Below are positions 40,929 to 50,511 of a stretch of DNA of 64,000 bases, piece by piece; position 1 is the stretch's first letter, and each line of letters begins with the position of its first letter. Under the pieces are notes generated by a model. It worked only from the letters and a program-made list of their open reading frames with translations, was not told where the DNA came from and did no database searches. Origin of the DNA: BP-191 sp035940575 (lineage in GTDB: Bacteria; Actinomycetota; Actinomycetes; BP-191); the NCBI GenBank assembly GCA_035940575.1, contig DASZER010000016.1, forward strand, positions 55,812-119,811, in the 5' to 3' direction. The position numbers were made by a program, and so were the translations under genes.

Positions 40929-42890
40929 TCAGTCGAGCGTGACCTCCGACGGCGCGTGCGTACGGTCGCGCAGGTCGATGACCTTGGAGTGGCGCTCCTG
41001 CGCGGCCTCCAGGACGTCGGTGATCTCGTGGCCGATCAGCTCGGAACGCTCCAGGAGCGCGTCGCGCAGCGCCTCGACGAGGTGGCGGTTGGCGTCGAGC
41101 AACGCGAGCGTCGACGCGCGCTGCTCGGTGAGCAGCCGCTCGACCGAGGCGCGGCCGGCGTCGTCGCCGAGGACGCGGGCGACGATGTTCGAGTCGCTCA
41201 GCGGGCCGCTCTGGATCGCGGCGAACGAGATCAGGGTGTCGTCCATGCCGCACTCGCCGACCATCTGCGCGGCGACGTTGGTGGCGTAGAGCAGGTCGCT
41301 CGCCGGGCCGGTGGTGACGTCGCCGAACCAGATCTCCTCCGCGCACTGCCCGCCCATCGCGATCTGGATGAGCGCGGTGAGCTGCGCGCGGGAGTGGGTG
41401 TAGACGTCCTCGCGGTCGCCGTGGGCGAGCAGGCCCAGCGCCTCGCGGCGCTTGACGATCGTGAGGACCTCGAGGCGGCGCTCGGGCGCGCGGAGCCAGG
41501 CGGTGACGGTGTGGCCGGCCTCGTGCGTCGCGATGACGCGGCGCTCGTGGTCGGTGTACGCCTTGGGCTGGCCCATGCCGACCTGCGTGGTCAGCCGCGC
41601 GGTCTCGACGTCGCTGCGGGTCATCGCGTTGTCGCCGCGGCGGACGGCGTTGACCAGCGCCTCGTCGAGCAGGCCCTCGATCATCGCGGGCGTGTAGCCG
41701 GTGGTGACGGCGGCGATCGCGTCGCGCTGCTCGTCCGCGTCGAGCTCGGGCGCGTGCGACTTGCGGGCGAGGAAGTGGTCGAGCAGCGCGCGGCGGCCCG
41801 CCTTGTCCGGCTCCTCGAACGACAGCCTGCGGTCGAAGCGACCGGGCCGCAGCAGGGCCGGGTCGATGCCGTCGGCGCGGTTCGTCGAGGCGATAAGCAT
41901 GATGTTCGCGGGCTTCGGCGCGGGCTTCGGGAGTTGCCGGTGCGCCGGGAGCAGCAGGTTGACCTTCTCGACGGCCCAGTTGTGCACCTTCTGCGAGCCG
42001 GTCGGCGTGTCGAACGACTGGAGCTGGACCAGCAGCTCGTTGACGACGGGGCCGGCGTTGTCGCTGGTGCCGAACGCGCTGACCTGCGGCCTGGAGAGCG
42101 AGCCGCCCGAGGCGTGCGTGTAGCGCGACGGCAGGCCGGTGAGGCCGCCGCAGCAGAGGGCGCCGCTGCTCGCCAGCGGCGAGGCCGTCATCTCCATGCC
42201 GCGGCGCGCGCCGCCGATCGCGTCGAACTCGTCGATGAAGCCGATCGCGCCGCCCTCGCGGGCCGCCGCGCGGCGCAGCTCCTTGAAGTACCTGCGGATC
42301 TTGCGCGCGGTGGCGCCGTAGAACGACGACTGGAACGACGACGCCGACGCGAACAGGAACGGCACGCCCGCCTCGGCCGCCATGGCCTTGGCCGTGTGCG
42401 TCTTGCCGGTGCCGGGGCCGCCCTCGAACAGCAGCCCTCGCCGCGGCCGGCCGCCCATCTCGCGGGCGAACGTCTCGTGCGAGAGGAACAGGTTCAGCGA
42501 GCGGACGACCTCGTCCTTGACCGGGTCGATGCCGACGACGTCGGACAGGCGCACGTCGATCTGCTCGGGGCGGAACAGGATGTGCGGCGAGCGCCCCGTC
42601 GCGACCTGCGAGCCGCCGAGCAGCAGGATGAGCAGCAGGAAGAAGATGATCGGCATGGCGACGAGCCAGTCGATCCTCGGGAACGCGAACACGTCGAACG
42701 GCCGGCCGTCCAGCGCGCGGTACCAGAGGTACGCGGCCGGGATGCCGAGCACGATCGCGACCGTACGGAGCCTGCGCCTGCGCTGCGCCTCGCGGTTCTG
42801 CCCGACGTCGGCGGTGTGCACGGAGACGAGCCCCGCGCTGGCGAGGCGCGCGTCCAGCGTGGCGGCGGTGGCGTTGCGGACCGTCGACAT
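40929..42890 (-). CDS. FtsH-like membrane AAA metalloprotease with insertions
   Basis: 653 residues from ATG 42890. Two N-terminal helices (about 42-58 and 75-92) precede an AAA domain with Walker A GGPGTGKT (157-164), Walker B FIDEFD (218-223), SRH NRADGIDPALLRPGRFDRR, and the zinc protease site HEAGH (456-460). Two insertions (about 230-280, Ser/Gly-rich with CC, and 295-328, Pro-rich) separate Walker B from the second region of homology. A periplasmic domain is lacking. It resembles an actinobacterial FtsH-like family rather than canonical FtsH. Probably degrades membrane or regulatory proteins. Confidence 0.85.
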   Translation of the reverse strand: MSTVRNATAATLDARLASAGLVSVHTADVGQNREAQRRRRLRTVAIVLGIPAAYLWYRALDGRPFDVFAFPRIDWLVAMPIIFFLLLILLLGGSQVATGRSPHILFRPEQIDVRLSDVVGIDPVKDEVVRSLNLFLSHETFAREMGGRPRRGLLFEGGPGTGKTHTAKAMAAEAGVPFLFASASSFQSSFYGATARKIRRYFKELRRAAAREGGAIGFIDEFDAIGGARRGMEMTASPLASSGALCCGGLTGLPSRYTHASGGSLSRPQVSAFGTSDNAGPVVNELLVQLQSFDTPTGSQKVHNWAVEKVNLLLPAHRQLPKPAPKPANIMLIASTNRADGIDPALLRPGRFDRRLSFEEPDKAGRRALLDHFLARKSHAPELDADEQRDAIAAVTTGYTPAMIEGLLDEALVNAVRRGDNAMTRSDVETARLTTQVGMGQPKAYTDHERRVIATHEAGHTVTAWLRAPERRLEVLTIVKRREALGLLAHGDREDVYTHSRAQLTALIQIAMGGQCAEEIWFGDVTTGPASDLLYATNVAAQMVGECGMDDTLISFAAIQSGPLSDSNIVARVLGDDAGRASVERLLTEQRASTLALLDANRHLVEALRDALLERSELIGHEITDVLEAAQERHSKVIDLRDRTHAPSEVTLD

Positions 42891-42945
42891 GAGCGGCTCC
42901 GTCGTATGCGTGCGCGGGCCCCGGGAAGAAACTTGTGCCCGAGGG

Positions 42946-42974
42946 CTCAAGCCCGGTGCCCGCGGTGCCGATGT
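42946..42974 (+). promoter_or_regulatory. Second WhiG/FliA-like promoter, no clear coding target
   Basis: CTCA (42946-42949), 17 bases, GCCGATGT (42967-42974). It is arranged as the chemosensory promoter, and both have AAG-like bases after the first box (TCAAG). It reads rightward into 42985-43087, where no protein gene is convincing, and then antisense to the mshB-like gene. A short hairpin GGGTGA-N5-TCACCC (43041-43057) follows. Possible small RNA or antisense RNA promoter. Confidence 0.45.
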
Positions 42975-43087
42975 AGGTCGGGACAGCGGGGGTGCGTCCG
43001 TAGACGGACTATTCCACCGGAACGCCCCTTTGACTACACAGGGTGAGCGATTCACCCGACCGGAGTAGTGCGCGGCGGGGGCTTCGG

Positions 43088-43969
43088 TTACTCCGCGTGG
43101 TCGAACGCGAGGCCGCTGAACAGGTCGGTCTCCCAGCCGTCGGCGTCCCTGTCGGGACCCGCCTCCCCGCGCAGCAGCGTGAAGTGCTCCGCGCCCATCC
43201 CCTCGGCCGCCATCTCCTTGGGCAGGCTGAAGAACACCGCGTCAGGCGCGATCTGGCTGCGGTGCGCGCGCATCGCGGCGAACTTCCGCTCCAGGTGCTC
43301 GGGCGCCCGCACCCGCGTCGTGACCTGCTCGTCCGGCACGCCGAACGGCATGTCGTCGGCGCTCTCGTACGCCGCGAAGAACCCGTCGCCGGTCGCCTTG
43401 AAGTGCTCGAAGCCGGCCCGCAGCACGCTCTTGGGGAACGCCGTGCAGTACACCTTCGCGACCTCGTGCGGCTCGCCGTCGCCGTACGCCGCGTCCGCCG
43501 CCGCGTCGACCGCGGCCATCGTCACGCGGTGCGCCTGGATGTGGTCGGGGTGGCCGTAGTCGCCGTTGGCGTCGTAGGTCACCACCACCGCGGGGCGTAC
43601 CTCGCGGATCACGTCGACCAGCGCGCGCGTCGCCTCGGCCATGTCCGCGCGCCAGAAGCAGCGCGGGTCGTCGTTCTCGGGCGTGCCGATCATGCCGCTG
43701 TCGCGCCAGCGTCCCGCGCCGCCGAGCCACCGGTGGTCCGAGAGCCCGAGCGCCTTCGCGGCCTCGGCCATCTCCGTCTCGCGGTGGTCGCCGAGGCCGT
43801 CGGCGTCGAGGTGCCTCAGGTCGTCGACGACGATCTCGCCGGCCTCGCCGCGCGTGCACGTGACCACCGTGACGTGCGCCCCCTCGGCGGCGTACCTCGC
43901 GATCGTCACGCCGGTCGGGATGCACTCGTCGTCCGGGTGCGCGTGCACGAACAGGATGCCGTGGCTCAC
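43088..43969 (-). CDS. mshB: PIG-L deacetylase of the MshB type (mycothiol biosynthesis)
   Basis: 293 residues from GTG 43969 (GTGA overlap with the upstream paralogue). Zinc and catalytic motifs: AHPDDE near residues 10-15, GGAGRWRDSGMIGTPEND, and YGHPDHIQAHRV. The segment GAGRWRDSGM is closely MshB-like. MshB deacetylates GlcNAc-inositol to GlcN-inositol, step two of mycothiol assembly. The tandem arrangement with a second MshB-like gene suggests divergence, perhaps one MshB and one Mca-like conjugate amidase or a sugar deacetylase. Confidence 0.85.
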   Translation of the reverse strand: MSHGILFVHAHPDDECIPTGVTIARYAAEGAHVTVVTCTRGEAGEIVVDDLRHLDADGLGDHRETEMAEAAKALGLSDHRWLGGAGRWRDSGMIGTPENDDPRCFWRADMAEATRALVDVIREVRPAVVVTYDANGDYGHPDHIQAHRVTMAAVDAAADAAYGDGEPHEVAKVYCTAFPKSVLRAGFEHFKATGDGFFAAYESADDMPFGVPDEQVTTRVRAPEHLERKFAAMRAHRSQIAPDAVFFSLPKEMAAEGMGAEHFTLLRGEAGPDRDADGWETDLFSGLAFDHAE

Positions 43970-44784
43970 TCGTCCACCCCCGCGAAGAGGTCGTCCTCGG
44001 GCTCGCCGGCGGGAGTGCCGATCGCGAGCGTGTAGTGCTCCCGGTCGAACGCCGCGTGGGCGACGTTGTTGCTCAGCGCGAAGAAGCGGCCGACCACCGT
44101 CACCTGCGTCCGGTGCGCGGCGATCGCCGCGAGCTTCGCGTCGAGGTACGCGCTCACGTCGATGCTCGTCGTGACGGGGCCCGGCGGCGCGGCCGCCGTC
44201 GCAGGGTCCGGCAGGTCGAACCCGCCCGGCCGCCCCGCCGCGTCGTACTCGTCGCGCTCGCGCGCGCGGCGTTCCGGGCCGCCCCACGCGCAGTGGTAGA
44301 GCTTGGCGACCTTCCACTCCGCGGCGGCGACCGCGAGGTTGGTGACGCGGTGCGCCTGGATGTGGTCGGGGTGGCCGTAGCCGCCGTGCTCGTCGTAGGT
44401 CACGACGACCTGCGGGCGCACCTCCTCGATCACCTTGACGAGGTGCGCGCACGCCTCGTCGAGGTCGGCGTTCCAGAACGCCGTCGCCCGCTCGTTCTCC
44501 GGCGTGCCGATCATGCCGGAGTCCTCGTACGGGCCGAGGAAGCGGTGGTCGGTGACGCCGAGGACGCGCATCGCCTCGGCCAGCTCCTGGACGCGCACGT
44601 CGGCGAGCGGCTTGCCGGTGCCGAGGTGCCTGAGGTCCTCGGGCACGATCTCGCCCTGCTCGCCGCGGGTGCAGGTGACCAACGTGACCAGCGCCCCCTC
44701 GGCGACGTAGCGCGCCATCGTGCCGCCCGTCGCGATCGACTCGTCGTCCGGGTGCGCGTGGACCAGCAGCAGGCGGCGCGTCAC
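43966..44784 (-). CDS. PIG-L deacetylase, MshB-like paralogue
   Basis: 272 residues from GTG 44784. Motifs AHPDDESIATGGTMARYVAE, LGPYEDSGMIGTPENE and GGYGHPDHIQAHRVTN match the mycothiol PIG-L family, but the GGAGRWRDSGM element of MshB is replaced by LGPYEDSGM. It may be Mca-like or have another N-acyl glucosaminide substrate. The end overlaps the mshB-like start. Which paralogue is MshB cannot be settled from sequence alone. Confidence 0.8.
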   Translation of the reverse strand: MTRRLLLVHAHPDDESIATGGTMARYVAEGALVTLVTCTRGEQGEIVPEDLRHLGTGKPLADVRVQELAEAMRVLGVTDHRFLGPYEDSGMIGTPENERATAFWNADLDEACAHLVKVIEEVRPQVVVTYDEHGGYGHPDHIQAHRVTNLAVAAAEWKVAKLYHCAWGGPERRARERDEYDAAGRPGGFDLPDPATAAAPPGPVTTSIDVSAYLDAKLAAIAAHRTQVTVVGRFFALSNNVAHAAFDREHYTLAIGTPAGEPEDDLFAGVDE

Positions 44785-44960
44785 GGCGGAACCCTACTGC
44801 CCGTGACGATTGACCCGGAAAGCCGCACATCGGTCGGGACGTTCGGCCAATACCGCACTGTTAGTTCGGACTATTTTCCGGCGAGCGTGCTGACAATCCG
44901 GTGACGCGGGCGCAAGGTATGCCCCTCCACAACTCCACATTTCCCTAGGGGGGGAATCTC

Positions 44961-46250
44961 GTGCGTAGATCAATGCTCGCACTGGCCGCCGTAGCGGCCA
45001 CCATGACCGTCTCAGGAACGTCCGCGGTCGTCACCACCAGCGCCGCCGCCACGACACGTTCCGCAGCCGCCGCGGACGACGTCCGCGCCCTCACGGCGGC
45101 CGACGAGCACGTGAGCGACACGGCGCTGGCGGTCGAGAACCACCCGGCGTTCGGCGGCATCCGGCTGACGCCGGACCACAGCACGATCGAGGTGTACGTC
45201 ACGCGGCACGACGCCCGCCTCGAGGCGGCGGCACGCGCCGCGGCGAAGGACGCCCCGCTGCGGTTCACGCTCGTGAAGCACTCGTACACGACGCTCAAGG
45301 CGCTGCAGCGGCGGATCGTCGGCGACCGCCACTCGCTCCGCGCGCGCGGCGTGCAGGTCGTCGCCGTGGGCGTCAAGGACTCGCAGAACTCCGTGTTCGT
45401 CCGCGTCGACAAGCTCACGTCGGCGAAGGCCGCCGCCGTGCGTTCGACGTACCGCGGCCTGCCGGTGACGGTCCAGGACGGCGTCGCCACCACCGCGGCG
45501 GCGTCCCGCCTGGACGACGCCGCGCCCTGGAACGGCGGCGACTTCATCTCCGGCGACGGCACCGGCAACGACTGCTCCGCCGGTGGCGCCGTCAAGAACA
45601 GCGCCGGCCACAGGTACCTGCTGACCGCCGGCCACTGCTTCAGGCAGTCGGGGTCGTCGGGCTTCGTGTACCGCGTCTTCCAGGGGTCCGAGCACTACAC
45701 GAGCGACGACCCGGTGATGATCGGGTACGCGAAGGCGGAGAACCCCGGTCCCGGTGAGGTGGGCTACGACCTCGCCGTGATCGACCCTGACGACGGCGTC
45801 AGCGGCATCGTCTGGAAGTCGTCGACGCCGTTCCAGACGACGGGCAAGGGCGACCAGAAGGGCACGTTCCGCGCCGCGGAGAACACGGTCGTCTGCGCGT
45901 CCGGCGCCTTCAGCGGCCAGCGCTGCAACGGCGAGATCACCGCGTTCGACATCGACATCCTCGACGGGTCCGACGGCGGCGTCACGATGCACGTCAACGA
46001 GGCGTCCAACCTCGGCGGCGCGGCGATGGCGGGCCCGGGCGACAGCGGCGGTCCCGTGTACCAGCAGCGAACCGACACCGACATCTACATCGCGGGCACG
46101 ATCCTGGCGATCCGCGCGAACGCGAGCACGCCTTGCCCGAACAACGTGATGGAGGTCGGCACGCGCGGCAACAACTGCGACTACGTCGTCTACTTCCAGG
46201 GCATCGGCAGCACGCTGGGGCACCTGGGACTTTCGATCGTCGTTCGCTGA
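44961..46250 (+). CDS. Secreted trypsin-like serine protease
   Basis: 429 residues from GTG 44961, after a G-rich AGGGGGGGAA ribosome site. Signal peptide (LALAAVAATMTVSGTSAVVT), then a pro-segment (about 35-180; VRALTAADEHVSDTALAVEN) likely removed on activation, and a chymotrypsin-fold domain with LLTAGHC (His), GYDLAVIDP (Asp) and PGDSGGPV (Ser). The organisation follows Streptomyces-type alpha-lytic/streptogrisin proteases with an inhibitory pro-region, but no typical pro-sequence match is certain. The 175-bp gap before it holds its promoter; I see no clear box. Confidence 0.88.
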   Translation: MRRSMLALAAVAATMTVSGTSAVVTTSAAATTRSAAAADDVRALTAADEHVSDTALAVENHPAFGGIRLTPDHSTIEVYVTRHDARLEAAARAAAKDAPLRFTLVKHSYTTLKALQRRIVGDRHSLRARGVQVVAVGVKDSQNSVFVRVDKLTSAKAAAVRSTYRGLPVTVQDGVATTAAASRLDDAAPWNGGDFISGDGTGNDCSAGGAVKNSAGHRYLLTAGHCFRQSGSSGFVYRVFQGSEHYTSDDPVMIGYAKAENPGPGEVGYDLAVIDPDDGVSGIVWKSSTPFQTTGKGDQKGTFRAAENTVVCASGAFSGQRCNGEITAFDIDILDGSDGGVTMHVNEASNLGGAAMAGPGDSGGPVYQQRTDTDIYIAGTILAIRANASTPCPNNVMEVGTRGNNCDYVVYFQGIGSTLGHLGLSIVVR

Positions 46251-46266
46251 CGAATTCCCGACGGAG

Positions 46267-46293
46267 GCCGGGCACCGAGACTCGGTGCCCGGC
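46267..46293. terminator. Bidirectional terminator hairpin after the secreted protease
   Basis: Perfect 13-bp inverted repeat (GCCGGGCACCGAG, 46267-46279, complement 46281-46293) with one central base. It lies between two convergent stops (46250 and 46299). Confidence 0.8.
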
Positions 46294-46298
46294 ATTCG

Positions 46299-46856
46299 TC
46301 ACTCGGCGTGCAGTGCGGCCAGCGCCGACGCCAGCACGTGCCGCCGCGCGGAGCGCAGCCGGGGGGCCGGGATCGTGGCGGCCGCCGACACCGCCGCGAG
46401 CGCGCACGCCGCGCGGATCGAGTCGGCGCCGCCGGCGTCGCGGCCGACGATCTCGGCCTGGAGCGCGTGGTACAGCACGCGGGCGCGCTGGCCGACGTCC
46501 GGGTGGTTCTGCGCGGCGGGGTCGTACGTCAGCAGGTGCAGGACCTCGTGGTGCTCGAGGACGAGGTCGAGGTAGCGCGCGATCAGGTCGTCGCCGTCGA
46601 TCGGCGAGCCCTCGCGGGTCGCCGCGCGCGCCTCGCCGACGACCTCGGCGAACCCTTCGAGGAACGGCCTCGTCAGCTCGACGACGAGGTGCTCCTTCGC
46701 GGGGAAGTGGTAGTACAGCGCGGCCTTCGTCAGGCCCAGCCGCTCGGCGATCTGCCGCAGTGACGTGGCGTCGTAGCCCTGCGACGAGAACAGCTCCAGG
46801 GCGGCGCGCAGGATCTGCTCCCGCGTCGTGGTCGCGGCGGCTGGCGTCGCGGTCAT
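46299..46856 (-). CDS. TetR-family transcriptional regulator
   Basis: 185 residues from ATG 46856. The N-terminal HTH reads REQILRAALELFSSQGYDAT and SLRQIAERLGLTKAALYYHF, then PAKEHLV, the TetR signature. The C-terminal helical part is variable (ligand domain). A 22-bp palindrome lies between this gene and the divergent gene at 46973; this is the expected position for autoregulation and for control of the neighbour. The ligand is unknown. Confidence 0.88.
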   Translation of the reverse strand: MTATPAAATTTREQILRAALELFSSQGYDATSLRQIAERLGLTKAALYYHFPAKEHLVVELTRPFLEGFAEVVGEARAATREGSPIDGDDLIARYLDLVLEHHEVLHLLTYDPAAQNHPDVGQRARVLYHALQAEIVGRDAGGADSIRAACALAAVSAAATIPAPRLRSARRHVLASALAALHAE

Positions 46857-46937
46857 CTCGTCCCCTTTTGAGGCCTTTCGGCCCGGTCCATCGGCACTTG
46901 CCTCGCGCACCCGTTCCCGAGAGTGTGACCCCACCGG

Positions 46938-46959
46938 CTACTTGCCGGGCGGCAAGTAG
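46938..46959. promoter_or_regulatory. Perfect palindromic operator, TetR type
   Basis: Two 10-bp arms, CTACTTGCCG and CGGCAAGTAG, separated by GG. Sits in the 116-bp gap between the tetR gene start (46856) and the divergent start at 46973, 13 bp before the latter. Size and symmetry match TetR operators. Binding would repress both genes. Confidence 0.75.
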
Positions 46960-46972
46960 ACGAAGGGGCGCC

Positions 46973-47404
46973 GTGAACGACCCGGTCGTGGACGTCATCC
47001 TCCTCGACGTTCCGGTTGCGCTGTGGGCGCGGTGGCGCGACCACCTCGACCGCACCCTGTCCGCGCTCGGGACGGCCGAGGGCGTCCCCGCGCGCCTCGC
47101 CGCCCTGCGCGCGCGGCTGCGCGACGCGTACCCCACGGTGGCCGAGACGGCCGACGCCGAGCTGCGATCGGCCGGCGTACGCCGTGCCACCTCCGTCGAC
47201 GTCGCGTACCCCGTCCCCCGCCGCGGCCGCGCCGAGCTCGACGACTTCCTCGACGCGCTCGAGGACCTGGACGCCTACGCCGCCGAGGCCGGTCGCGAGG
47301 ACCTCGTGACGCCGGCCGACCTCAAGTCGTTCCGCCGCTGGTACTTCGGGGAGATCGCCAAGCAGGTCGACGGCGGCTTCCCCGCCCCCTGGCCGGGCGA
47401 CTGA
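46973..47404 (+). CDS. Hypothetical protein divergent from the TetR gene
   Basis: 143 residues from GTG 46973, after GAAGGGGCG. The N-terminal part is a hydrophobic strand then helices (VDVILLDVPVALWARWRDHL, ARLAALRARLRDAYPTVAET); an acidic helix (AELDDFLDALEDLDAYAAEA) follows, with a C-terminal FRRWYFGEIAKQ. No domain is recognised. Located behind the palindromic operator, so it is likely the regulated partner of the TetR protein. A dispersed repeat copy follows its stop. Confidence 0.7.
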   Translation: MNDPVVDVILLDVPVALWARWRDHLDRTLSALGTAEGVPARLAALRARLRDAYPTVAETADAELRSAGVRRATSVDVAYPVPRRGRAELDDFLDALEDLDAYAAEAGREDLVTPADLKSFRRWYFGEIAKQVDGGFPAPWPGD

Positions 47405-47427
47405 CGGCAGCAGGCGCCGCCCGACGC

Positions 47428-47480
47428 GAACATTGAAGATCGCTACGCGACAGACCGCTCGGCCGGGTGCAAGGAACGAG
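47428..47480 (+). repeat. Dispersed intergenic palindrome-like element, copy 4
   Basis: Begins GAACATTGAAGATCG; core TTGAAGATCGCTACGCG at 47433-47449. Lies 23 bases after the stop of the gene at 46973 and before the convergent typA stop (47531). Distal part GGGTGCAAGGAACG is more diverged. Confidence 0.65.
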
Positions 47481-47530
47481 CCCGTGGGCCATGGCGTGCC
47501 AGGAGCGCGGCTGCGGCTGCCGTAATGACC

Positions 47531-49393
<1,863 letters not shown>

Positions 49394-49450
49394 GCGGCAC
49401 TCCGTCACTGCGGGAAGGGGGACGCGCGGCGAACGGCCGGCGCGACCAGT

Positions 49451-49597
49451 CTACCGGCCGTGACTCCGGATCGCGTCGGCGACCTCCAGCAGGGCGTACG
49501 TGATCGCCCTGATGCCGCCCATCGTGAGGTGCGAGGACGTCTTCGGGTCGAGCGTCTCGGCGGCGTCGACGGCGCGCTGCGCGTATTCGGTGGTCAT
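49451..49597 (-). CDS. Small hypothetical protein, 48 residues
   Basis: Encodes MTTEYAQRAVDAAETLDPKT, then SSHLTMGGIRAITYALLEVA and DAIRSHGR, a single likely helical fold. Stop TAG at 49453-49451. It is too short to assign, but both the ATG and the amphipathic pattern are sensible and it fills the gap between typA and the divergent dioxygenase. No strong ribosome site. Confidence 0.45.
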   Translation of the reverse strand: MTTEYAQRAVDAAETLDPKTSSHLTMGGIRAITYALLEVADAIRSHGR

Positions 49598-49626
49598 CCG
49601 CCGACGGTAGCGGGACGCTGCCCGTC

Positions 49627-50511
49627 ATGGACCTCGACACGGCCGTCGCGGAGTGGGCCGAGAACGGCTTCGCGATCCTCCCGGGGTACCTGTCGGACGA
49701 CGACCTCGCGGCCGCGCTGCGCGACGTGCGCGCGATGTTCCCGACGGGTGAGGAGTTCCACGACGACACCGACCCCGCGCGCGACGCGCGCTTCCGCGAC
49801 GACGAGTACGGCGGCGTGGAGACGCTGCCGTTCGACGGCGTCGACCTCGGCCTGCTCGCCGTGCACCCCAAGGTGGTCGCGCTCGCCGAGGCGGTCCTCG
49901 GCACGGACGACGTGCGCCTCTACGCCTGCGAGGCGTGGGCGAAGTACGCGGGTGCCGCGCGCTACGAGCAGGCGCACCACCGCGACTTCTTCAACCACAC
50001 GCCGCTCGTGCCGAGCCGCGACCCGCGCTACCGGCAGCTCGAGATGTTCGTGTACCTCTCGGACGTCCCCGACGGCTGCGCGCCGACGCGCTACGTCCCG
50101 CGCGCGCTGACCGCGCACCTGCCCGTACGCCCGCACTGGTGGTCGCGCGAGGACCAGCCCGCGATGTACGACGGCGAGGTCTCCGCCGCCGGACCCGCGG
50201 GCACCGTCGTGGCGTACAGCGTCGACACGTTCCACCGCGCGGTCGAGATGACGGACCCGCGCGGCGCGAGGTTCACGCTGATGGCGAACTACCGCGCGGG
50301 CGGCAACGACTGGATGACCCGCCACTCCTGGGGCGACCGGTCCTTCGACCCGCGGTGGGACCCGTTCGTCGAGCGGATGTCGTACCGGCAGCTCCTGCTG
50401 TTCGGGTTTCCCCCGGTTGGTCACGACTTCTGGACGCCCGAGACGCTCGACGCCATGGCGATCCGCTACCCGGGTCTCGATCTGGCCCCCTGGCGTGCCG
50501 ACACTGGGTAG
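49627..50511 (+). CDS. Phytanoyl-CoA dioxygenase (PhyH) family enzyme
   Basis: 294 residues, 2-oxoglutarate/Fe(II) dioxygenase fold. Iron ligands: His and Asp in QAHHRDFFNHT (HxD) and the distal His in YSVDTFHRAVEM; a plausible 2-oxoglutarate-binding Arg follows in RGARFTLMANY. Substrate unknown; PhyH-family members hydroxylate lipids, amino acids (ectoine) or natural products. Alone on this strand, divergent by 29 bp from the small protein at 49451. Confidence 0.85.
   Translation: MDLDTAVAEWAENGFAILPGYLSDDDLAAALRDVRAMFPTGEEFHDDTDPARDARFRDDEYGGVETLPFDGVDLGLLAVHPKVVALAEAVLGTDDVRLYACEAWAKYAGAARYEQAHHRDFFNHTPLVPSRDPRYRQLEMFVYLSDVPDGCAPTRYVPRALTAHLPVRPHWWSREDQPAMYDGEVSAAGPAGTVVAYSVDTFHRAVEMTDPRGARFTLMANYRAGGNDWMTRHSWGDRSFDPRWDPFVERMSYRQLLLFGFPPVGHDFWTPETLDAMAIRYPGLDLAPWRADTG

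Noticed and set aside
40458..43046. Open frame of 862 codons on the plus strand
   Set aside because: Antisense to the FtsH-like gene whose motifs are intact; repetitive shadow composition.
43043..44035. Plus-strand frame starting after the orphan WhiG-like promoter
   Set aside because: Has no ribosome site and runs antisense through mshB-like coding sequence with shadow composition, so I treat the promoter as non-coding.
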